64,000 nucleotides of DNA from Costus lasius. Its lineage: Eukaryota > Streptophyta > Magnoliopsida > Zingiberales > Costaceae. The notes beneath the pieces were generated by a model. That model searched no databases. It had not been told where the DNA came from and was given only the letters and a program-made list of their open reading frames with translations. The stretch is taken from assembly GCA_027563935.2 (NCBI GenBank), contig CM050446.2, positions 125,380,499 to 125,444,498 on the forward strand, in the 5' to 3' direction. Both the position numbers and the translations under genes were made by a program. This document shows, piece after piece, positions 56,469 through 64,000 of this stretch (its first letter is position 1; each line of letters begins with the position of its first letter).

Positions 56469-57228
56469 AAACAATTCACAACTCCACTGATCGATAGCTT
56501 AGTGAGGGCTACGCGTTAGAAGGCTACCAGACTTGATATTTTAATTGAGGGTTTTTGTTTAAGGTCTCATCATCTCAGTTTTATCTTATGTCTATCATTA
56601 CAGGCATGCAATCCTATAGTGATAACATAACGGTAAAACATTTCAGGCATGCTTCTGCAGATAATAATAAAAGCAGTAAAGGATGATGTGACCATATCCT
56701 ATACAAGACATTGAACCAATCCATGCCATGAAATAGGTTCAACTCTTGTCCTAGAACTCAAGCCCCAAAAACTAGACCTAACCTAGCCGACCTCTAGCTT
56801 GAACTTCAAGGTTGGCTCCAAGGTCCTTCTCTCATGGTTTAGCTCTCAAACCGTAGAGGAATACTTTCGAAGTTCCCCATAGGTTCGGCCAATGCCATGG
56901 TCTTCCTCCAAGGAAGGTGCGCCACCATGCAAGGGGACAAGACCTTTTTCGCCACCAAGCAACCAAGCACCAGCTTGCATGCACCACCTTGCATGCTTGC
57001 GCCATCAAGCAAGATGCGAGCATCAAGGTCCAAGAAGGATGCGCCTAGCCCTTGATCTTCCTCTTAATTTTTACAAAAATAATGAAAAAGATGGCACGCA
57101 GGCCGCACAAGGATACATCGCAGGCATGCAAGAGGGGGGCTTGACAAATGATCACAACACCATGCACAATCAAGGTATTTACTCATGCAATTCTACATGC
57201 TCATGAAAAAGATGATGATTCAAACTTG

Positions 57229-57363
57229 TTAAAATAAACACAGATAGCAATCTGGAAAAACCCACTGACATAGCCTCTGGCGCAGCGGAAGCTAAATATG
57301 TCATACTAGAGACATGGGACTGAATAAATTCAGTTGCCCTTGGTCTTAGTGCAAGTGGGAGAT
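57229..57363 (+). pseudogene. C-terminal tail of a copia polyprotein and polypurine tract (left internal region of C6)
   Basis: Reading frames with one shift give NTDSNL, then PLT, a stop in place of Lys, and PLAQRKL, the conserved end of RNase H in these elements, followed by AAGTGGGAGA directly before the LTR. The left edge is the junction with C5 leader. Confidence 0.7.
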
Positions 57364-58384
57364 TGTTGGTGTATATGCCCTGCAGACCAATGTATGGACA
57401 TGGTCAGGCATTGTTTAAATGTACTTCGATAGAATTAATGAAATTGATATAATCAATAAAGGCATGGTTGTTATTATGCAGATTGCTTTACCTGCGTTGA
57501 TGTATTGAATTGCATAGATAATGTCCCAGGAGTTTGGATTGGATCCATTCTCATAAGTAATCCCCGGTCAAGGTGCCTTAGCCGATATGGGACAGCTTTG
57601 GTGCATGTGAGACTGGTGTATGGGCTGGTTAGGTGCGGGGCACAGTAACGCAGACATACAGGTGCATTGGATGCACTGGAGTGATCCACCGTGAGGATTG
57701 ACTTGTCTAGTCAACAAGTCAATCTCACATGCAAGAGGTTTGCATTGATCCTTAGACTTGAGGTATTCATGTCTAGATATGATGATGGGTATGTTTTGAT
57801 ACAGTCTTACGTCTCTCCGTAAATGGGTGATCAAAACGACTGTCATTGAGCATGTCATAAGTCATGTAGAGACATGGATGACCAATAGTAGGATTTGCCC
57901 CTTCCTTCCGAGGAAGTATGATATCCACCTCGGGGCGCCCCACCTTATTGGTGCATGACAGGAAAGTGTGGCCACACTTGTTGAGTCATGACCAATGCAT
58001 TGGATAATAAACTTGAGACTAATCCAATGGCAGGATATCAGTTTAGGCAAAGGGATCTAGAATGCATGGGAATCCTCGTTGCTTGTTAGGGAGTTGTTGC
58101 CAGATGACTTAAGTCCTATGACATGGGTAGTAGTGATGTGTTGCTAGATACCTCTCACTACTTATGATGATATTCAATCATCATTGCTATCGTCATTAGG
58201 ATCCTACCGGGTCACCCGCAATAGACTCTTGACGTTGTTTTATGATCTGGAAATCTTGGAATATATTTCATTCTGAGTCCAAGACAGATTCATGGTTGAA
58301 TCTGAGTCCAATTGGGATTCATGAGTTTGTATATGTATCCTAGTCAAGTTGGACTTGAACAAGGGATTATATACCATGTTGGAT

Positions 58385-58690
58385 TCGAATCCTAATCTAA
58401 TTAGGAGTTGGAATCCTAATCCTATTAGGAATTGGAATCCTAATCCAACTAGGAGTTGGAATCCTAATCTAATTAGGAGTTGGAATCCTAACCCTATTAG
58501 GAATTGGAATCCTAATCCAACTAGGAGTTGGAATCCTAATTTAATTAGGAGTTAGAATCCTAACCCTATTGGGAAATAGAGTCCTATTCCAACTAGGAGT
58601 TGGAATCCTAATTCAATTAGGAGTTAGAATTCTAATTCTACTAGAAATGAGAATCCTAATCTAATTAGGATTCAAATCCTAATGAGAATT
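58385..58690. repeat. 24-bp tandem repeats in C6 LTR
   Basis: About a dozen imperfect units of the form GGAATCCTAATCTAATTAG with AGTTG. Each unit also contains CCTAAT...ATTAGG and so is partly self-complementary. The frame 58349-58555, with WNPN repeated every eight residues, is a by-product. Confidence 0.88.
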
Positions 58691-59261
58691 AGATTTGGAT
58701 AAGGCCCATAGTGGTTGGGCGCAAATCCTAATCCAACTAGGATTCAAATCCTAAAGAGAATTGGATTTGGATAAGGCTCATTGTGTTGGGCGCAAATCCT
58801 AATCCAATAAGGATTTATTTCCATGGGCCTAATTAGTGTTGAGATCCAAATCCAATTAGGGATTGTGGATTAATTGAGGCAAGTTTGAATCCTAATAGGA
58901 GTTGGAAATACACTTGGCGCATGGGATAATTCCATATATGGAATTTGCGCCAATTGGGGTGTATGAATCCTTTTGGAAAGTTGTTTCCTCAAGTGGAAAC
59001 TATCTTGGACGTGTGGGGCTGATATGTTGGCAAGTATGGCTTGATTTATTCAAGCAATGATTTGGCCAATCATATATGGAAAGTCCTAATTGAATTGGAA
59101 CTCAAATTACCTCTCTTGATAAGGCAAGAAGCTAGATTCTTTCCATGCTTCATGTTGCGCCTATTCAAGAGAGGATGTGGCTGAACTCTTATGGCAATTC
59201 CTTGGAGGAATTGCGCCAAGAGCATAGAAGGAAAGAGAGGTGGCGGTTTGGCTTGGTCGGT

Positions 59262-59269
59262 TATAAAAG
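59262..59269 (+). promoter_or_regulatory. TATA box candidate in C6 LTR
   Basis: TATAAAAG about 0.5 kb before the LTR end, a plausible start region for element RNA. Confidence 0.45.
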
Positions 59270-59780
59270 AAGGGGTATGCGCCCCCTCTTGGAATGACGA
59301 TTGGATGATCATTAGATGAACATCAAGTGCAGAATTCTTCTTGAGGAAAAGGCAACTTGGAGTTGCGCAAGCCCTAGAATTCAAGCCGCCCTCTTCTTCT
59401 TGTGGAGCGCCACCCTCTCTTCTCTTCCTCTTGTCTTTGGCCGAGAGTCTCCAAGCAAGGAGACAAGTTGGCGTGAAGAGCAAGGAGGAAGGAGAAGGAG
59501 ATTCTGAGAGGTGATCTTCTCTTCCCGAGGCTAGCACCGAGCGTGGAAGGGAGCAACGTTGAGAAGGTCGACGCGTGGATACTTGTAGAGGACGAGCACG
59601 TGAGCGTCTTCAACTTGGCACCTTCATCCTAACAAGCAATAGAGGTACTAACCCTAACACATCCTTGTGTTCTCTCTCTCGCATGGATCCTTGGGAAAGG
59701 AATGTGTTTCGGGTGTAATGCTTCTTCCGCTGCGTCCTGGGACTGCAAAATTTTAAATTACACCCGGCATTCCCCAACAG

Positions 59781-59792
59781 TGGTATCAGAGC
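59781..59792 (+). other. primer-binding site of C6
   Basis: TGGTATCAGAGC one base after the LTR. Confidence 0.93.
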
Positions 59793-60769
59793 TACTTGCG
59801 AGAAACACAAGGTGTACGTTTGCTTGTGTGAAAAATTTTTGGAAAATTTTTCGTTCATCCATGCGCGTTTCACCTAGAAGGCGCTTTCATCCAAACTTCT
59901 TTTATCAATTTTTATGGCCGAAATTTGGATTGTGTTTATGATGGATTTAAGACCAAAGGCGCACGTAGTTTTGTCAAGTAGGACGGGCATTGTGTCTTCG
60001 GACTGGCCGGGTCTCTTGATCTGACAAAATTGCCAGCCGATAGGGTCCATGAAATCATCATGAAGCTTGATCCCAATTTTAACATAAATTTGATTGAGAG
60101 AGTGCTTTGGATGAAGTTGGCGCATAAGGGGATAAAATTTGATTATTCCGGTTTTTTCAAATTTTATATATGTGCCATTTGTCTCTTCCATGGGTTGATA
60201 TGGTCATAGCGAGTGCCCTCCTGTGTTGTGATGTGGAAGCATGTTTCCACCTGTGATGAATGCTTGTAAAATCTTTCTACCACCTGCGTGTGGTTCTCCC
60301 CTTCTTGATGTAAAATTTTCATCTTTCCTTAGAATAGATGTAGAATTGTTTACATGAGATAGGTTAAGGTTCATCAAAGACAACAAGGTGTCTTCTTCAA
60401 CCGATATCAGAGTAGCGCCAGCTTTGGAAGCGTGGTGATGGACTTGCGGCTGAAGGAAGGACACTTGCTTTCGGCTTCTGGCATGGGCTGATTTGCTTCA
60501 GGGACTCGCAACCCTTGGATGCACAATAACATGTCACATGGCTCGTGACAAGTTATGTGTATGAAAAGGGCTATGACCATATCGACCAAAATAGCATGCC
60601 TGTGATGGTTTATTATTCTGTCCATAGCATGCCTGTGATGTTTTTCCTTTGCTGCCATAACCATAGGAAAACTGCATGCTAGAAAAGAATAAAACATGCA
60701 AAAACTCTCAATACAATATCAAGTCAATAGCCTTCTAACGCGTAGCCCTCATCAAACTATCGATCGGTG

Positions 60770-60804
60770 GTGTTGTGAACTGTTTCCCACCCTCGTGGGA
60801 CACA
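60770..60804 (+). promoter_or_regulatory. leader hairpin H1 of C6
   Basis: Inner stem CCCAC/GTGGG, loop CCTC, with a possible outer GTGT/ACAC stem. Confidence 0.5.
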
Positions 60805-60985
60805 CCCACTTATCTTTAGGAGGTGTGTGGTGACAATGATTTCCCCAGTCCAGTTTTAACCTGAGCGTGCCTTCGCAAGGAAATTCGTTGGCCCTGGGCA
60901 TAATGGTTAGGACCAGACTTGACTAGTTTTTCATATGTCACTGACATGATGAATCACTAGAGGCAGCTGTTGAGAGGATAGGGTT

Positions 60986-61016
60986 CTGTGTTGTATCCAG
61001 CCCTCGCTGGACACAG
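60986..61016 (+). promoter_or_regulatory. leader hairpin H3 of C6
   Basis: Outer stem CTGTG/CACAG, bulge TTGTA, inner stem TCCAG/CTGGA, loop CCCTCG. Confidence 0.65.
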
Positions 61017-61095
61017 GGCGCCTAGTCTGTCTTAACTAAGAGGAATTGTGCGCGGCACAATTGGCTGGCATGCCTACCTAAGGAAGCATGGGACT

Positions 61096-61132
61096 CTCTG
61101 TGCATCTCAACTCACCCTCGTGAGTTGCGGAG
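61096..61132 (+). promoter_or_regulatory. leader hairpin H4 of C6
   Basis: Outer stem CTCTG/CGGAG (one G-T pair), bulge TGCATCT, inner stem CAACTCAC/GTGAGTTG, loop CCTC. Confidence 0.65.
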
Positions 61133-61287
61133 ACCTCGCGTGAAATTAGGATCCTACTCATGTATTTCCAAGTTGAGTTTTGAGAGTTATCAACTTGTTA
61201 AGGAAATAGTGGGAGTATAGCATTTAATTTAAAGTCCCTGTTAAATGCTTTATCATAGTACTTATTTTGCTTGTTTGCTTATTGTAG

Positions 61288-63822
61288 ATGATTCCATCTC
61301 CTGAACCTAGATTGAAACTTCTTAAAAATAAACTGGATGGAACAAATTGGACAAGATGGTTCAGACTTTTGTCAAAACTTCTAGAACATGAGAATATGGT
61401 ATATCTTCTTGAAAGACCTCCAACCCAGCCCTGTATATATTTTTGTACAGAGTGGGAGTGGAATGTCTATCTTGAACATTGTGTGGATAGTGAACATTAC
61501 ACTGCTCTTATTTTGAGGTGCTTGACCCCTGAGGTCCAGGTTGAGTGTGATGAGATGGGGATCTATGATATGATCATACATCTTCGACGTCTCTTCACAC
61601 CAGGCACTTCAAATAGTGATCTAGAGAGTGTTGTTGGATCTTTTGGGTGTTTGCCTGAATCTAGGAATGACTATGGTTCCGTATCTTCGAAGCTAAAACT
61701 TCGGAAGACTGGGAATGCATGGAAATTTCAGGATGGATTAAGGCCCAGGAAGAGCATGGCACAAAAGAAGGGATGTTATCCATCTGCTTCAGGTATTGTG
61801 TTACTGAGGTCTTTATGTCTACTTCTTATTCATGGGTACTGGGTACTACATGAGGAGCTTACATATGTTTTTCATATGCAGGGGCTCACAAGAAGTAGGA
61901 CAATGAGGCTTGGTGGGGTCGACATTCGAGTCAGGGACGGAGCATTGGATGCTGCTGTTGATGTCATCTCACTACCTTCAAAGACTTCAACTAGAACTTT
62001 GCTATTATGTACTAGCTTTTGTATTAGAACATTATGTCCATTATTTTGAATGGATTTTCAGTTTGAAATAAATTGGTATTTCTTTAAATCTGGAATGTTC
62101 TATAGTAGTGGTACAATTGATAATAGCTTGTAGTTCTGTGTGTAACACTGAATAGATCAAATCCATTGATTCAATACCATCTCTTTGCATTGTCTCTTGG
62201 GCCATAAGACAAAAGTCACATCCAAAAGTCCATGGACTATTGGGATCATTATCCTTTCAGGGTTATGATATATGTGAGCCTTGTCTAATGGACAAGATAA
62301 CAGATGCTACCTTCATTTAGGAAGGAGAGAGAGGTTAGATGCTTGTTGGATCTAGTACACAGCAACGTGTGTAGACCCATGGAGACAAGCACCAAGTGGT
62401 ATACTTCATTAAGTTGGGATATGTCATATCCAACACGTAACTTTGGAGAAATCCAAGAAGTTAAGAAATGAAGTATAGAATCGAATTGGAGAATCTATTA
62501 AAACCCTTTGATTGGATCAAAGTGGGAAGTGAAAAATGTGATGACTATCTTGAGGAGTGTGGGGTTGTCTCACAGCTTACTTGGAACACCACAACTGTGT
62601 GGTGAAATTCAAAGAAAGAAAAGGGAACACATTGGATGTGGATCCATCTTTGAATAGTCATGCAAATTTACTTCCTTTACAGGCCATGCAAGCAACTGTT
62701 CTGACACTCCATAGTGTGTATTTGTGGGGCACTGAGAGTGCTACTTCTATCCCGATGAGAACAAAAATATTTGTTGCTCAAACTGCTGTCTTTCTTAAGG
62801 AGATATCTTTTTGAAAGAAGATAGTGGGAGTAGATTTCATTAGGACAAGGTCCAAAAAAAAAATCAACCACAATACAGTTAAACACAAATGGAGAGTAGA
62901 ATCACACATGCAGGTTGAAAGTCAACCTGAGGTTCAAGTAACACAGGAATCACATGAGTCTGAATGGATTCGAAATACTCTCACAGGTTGTGGGCATGAC
63001 GAATTTTTCATCTAGGATGAACCTAAAGACTTATGAGGAAATGGAAGCGGTCAGTGGACCAGATTCCAAGAAATGGCTGAGCGCCATAAGAACCGTAATG
63101 GACTCCATGTCTGCTAATCAAGTGTGGGACTTGATTGAGCCGCCAAAGGGGTAACACCCAGAGGCTGTATGTGGATCTTCTTGGAAGATAGACATGAAAG
63201 GTAACATTGTTACCTATGATGACAAGCTAGTGAATGAAATTTCGGATAAGTCCACTGGGTGGATAGTGATGAAATTTTTTCACCGATAGCTTTGTTTGAG
63301 TCCATTAGGTATCTACTTGTTATAATTGCATGTTCTGTTATAGCGTGTTGTTATGAAAATTTCTTTTCTTAATGGACGTCTGGAAGAGGATGTCTAGATG
63401 GAAATAGCCAAAATATTTTCATACAGTCGCCATAAAGATATGTATGGTATTATACAAGTATCCTGTGTTTACAAGAAGATCAGTGGGAGCATCATAATGT
63501 TTCTTGTTCTAATTGATTGACGATATTCTACTCACTTGAAATGACATCCCAGCTCTTCACGCGGTGAAGTACAGGCTTGGTATGTATTTCGAGAAGAATG
63601 ACCTAGGGAATGCAGCCTACATCCTAGGCATGTGGATCAACTGGGATCCAAGAAAGTCATTGCCCTTTAGTCAATCTACGTTCATCTAAGAGATTCTGGA
63701 GAGGTTCATATTGGATCATTCCAAAGGATGATACCTTCCAAAGAGACATGGTCTGATTCTCTCCATGATGCAATGTCTTTTGACATAGCAGGAGAGAGAC
63801 AACATGATTCTATAGTCCTAAT
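61288..63822 (+). pseudogene. C6 copia polyprotein, heavily decayed
   Basis: The ATG at 61288 opens a 253-codon Gag remnant (LKNKLDGTNWTRWFRLLSKL, LRCLTPEVQVE) that runs into a damaged protease region (LTRSRTMRLGGVDIRV). The zinc knuckle is not recognisable. Later islands: ECGVVSQLT-like integrase (about 62550), IFVAQTAVFLKE (62766-62802), AVSGPDSKKWLSAIRTVMDS and NQVWDLIEPP (63048-63147) at the RT entry, FLNGRLEEDV (about 63370-63400), and SGSIIMFLVL (about 63483-63512) before the lost YxDD. Many stops, frameshifts and deletions lie between; total length is about two thirds of an intact copia polyprotein. Confidence 0.85.
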
Positions 63823-64000
63823 TGAAGGGTCCCCTTCAAGGGGGAGCGAAACCCTAGAGTGGCGCAAGTAAATTCTTTTGGCAGCGGATAAAGGGTTTCA
63901 TGAGGATCGCATGTAATATATGTTCATATGATCAACCTTAAACAATGTAAAGATCGGAAGAAGATCATACCAAAGCCATTGATTCGAATGGCGACTTGGA
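63823..64000 (-). repeat. start of another copia LTR (continues beyond window)
   Basis: Plus-strand TGAAGGGTCCCC, then GCAGCGGAT, GGATCGCATG, ATGATCAACCTT and GGCGACTTGGA in the same order as in the plus-strand start of the C3 LTRs (GCAGCGGAAATT, GGATCGCATGAC, TGATCAACCTTG, GGCGACTTGGA). It is therefore an LTR of a related family, minus orientation, inserted in the C6 polyprotein. Bases 63818-63822 (taatt) would be the target duplication. Confidence 0.7.

Larger units (their letters stand above)
50055..57228 (-). mobile_element. C5: Ty1/copia element, truncated in its leader
   Basis: 3' LTR 50055-52011, polypurine tract, broken polyprotein 55952-52031, leader to about 57228. The primer site and 5' LTR are missing; the leader joins the tail of C6 polyprotein sequence. 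The LTR belongs to the family of the two solo LTRs. Its outermost dinucleotide on the plus strand is TA instead of TG, consistent with an old point mutation. Confidence 0.85.
55953..57228 (-). other. C5 leader, truncated
   Basis: No coding domain. Contains hairpins at 56123-56159, 56235-56269 and 56455-56468. Ends near 57228 where coding sequence of the opposite strand (C6 type) begins. Confidence 0.7.
57364..59779 (+). repeat. LTR of C6
   Basis: Starts TGTTGGTGTATATGCCC and ends CATTCCCCAACA, one base before the primer site. 2416 bp, the longest LTR here, partly because of the internal 24-bp repeats. Frames within it (for example 59070-59537 minus) have no domain. Confidence 0.88.
59793..61287 (+). 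other. C6 leader
   Basis: No coding domain. Hairpins at 60770-60804, 60986-61016 and 61096-61132. The strand and spacing match the C5 leader. Confidence 0.7.
57229..63822 (+). mobile_element. C6: decayed Ty1/copia, LTR with internal sequence on both sides
   Basis: A 135-bp tail of one internal region (57229-57363) precedes the LTR (57364-59779). Primer site, leader and a heavily mutated polyprotein of another internal region follow. No second LTR is in the window. The polyprotein is far more decayed than that of C5, yet the leader hairpins are well preserved. Confidence 0.82.

Noticed and set aside
59070..59537. 155-codon minus frame
   Set aside because: Inside the C6 LTR and opposite to its promoter region; no domain recognised.

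Overview
The window is repeat-dense nuclear DNA from a flowering plant. Nearly every base can be assigned to nested LTR retrotransposons, one hAT DNA transposon, solo LTRs, telomere-like repeats or broken gene fragments. Evidence for a plant: Ty1/copia elements with a TGGTATCAGAGC primer site (initiator Met tRNA), Athila-type Ty3/gypsy elements with a TGGCGCCGTTGC-type primer site, an Athila-type extra reading frame, TTTAGGG-like repeats, and an EH-domain exon of plant type. I see no intact host gene, no tRNA or rRNA gene and no CRISPR. The species cannot be told from the sequence.

Layout. 1-2806: 5' part of a hAT transposon (minus strand) with an open transposase frame, inserted in the last codons of a gypsy pol gene; that gypsy element (G1) continues to its 3' LTR at 4425-5897. 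G1 itself sits in a reversed gypsy element (A, minus strand). Pieces of A lie at 5898-6178, 8166-8552, 19410-22868 and 32474-32536, separated by a solo copia LTR (6179-8165, target duplication GGGTA), copia element C2 (8553-18196), a truncated gypsy LTR (18197-19409), and copia element C3 (22869-32468, target duplication GTGTA, uninterrupted 1291-codon polyprotein). 32537-38500: short unassigned stretches, two solo gypsy LTRs and a 1-kb inverted duplication built around the first exon of an EH-domain gene. 38700-42016: degenerate telomere-like block holding a second solo copia LTR. 42017-42480: another broken EH exon 1, opposite orientation. 42481-50054: gypsy element G4, with gag-protease and an Athila-type second frame but no reverse transcriptase or integrase. 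50055-57228: truncated, mutated copia C5 (minus). 57229-63822: very decayed copia C6 (plus). 63823-64000: start of another copia LTR.

How the parts work together: only C3 looks capable of encoding a complete copia machinery (Gag, protease, integrase, reverse transcriptase, RNase H), and hAT has an open transposase up to the window edge. The rest are passengers or fossils. The main structures not explained by ordinary annotation are (i) a set of bulged hairpins in the leaders of four copia elements whose stems change in compensating pairs, (ii) arrays of short palindromes at one fixed place in every Athila-type LTR with a different motif per family, repeated inside G4 upstream of its second frame, (iii) the inverted EH-exon duplication, and (iv) two copia LTRs that have internal sequence on both sides. 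Element labels (A, G1, G4, C2, C3, C5, C6) are mine. All identity estimates were made by eye.
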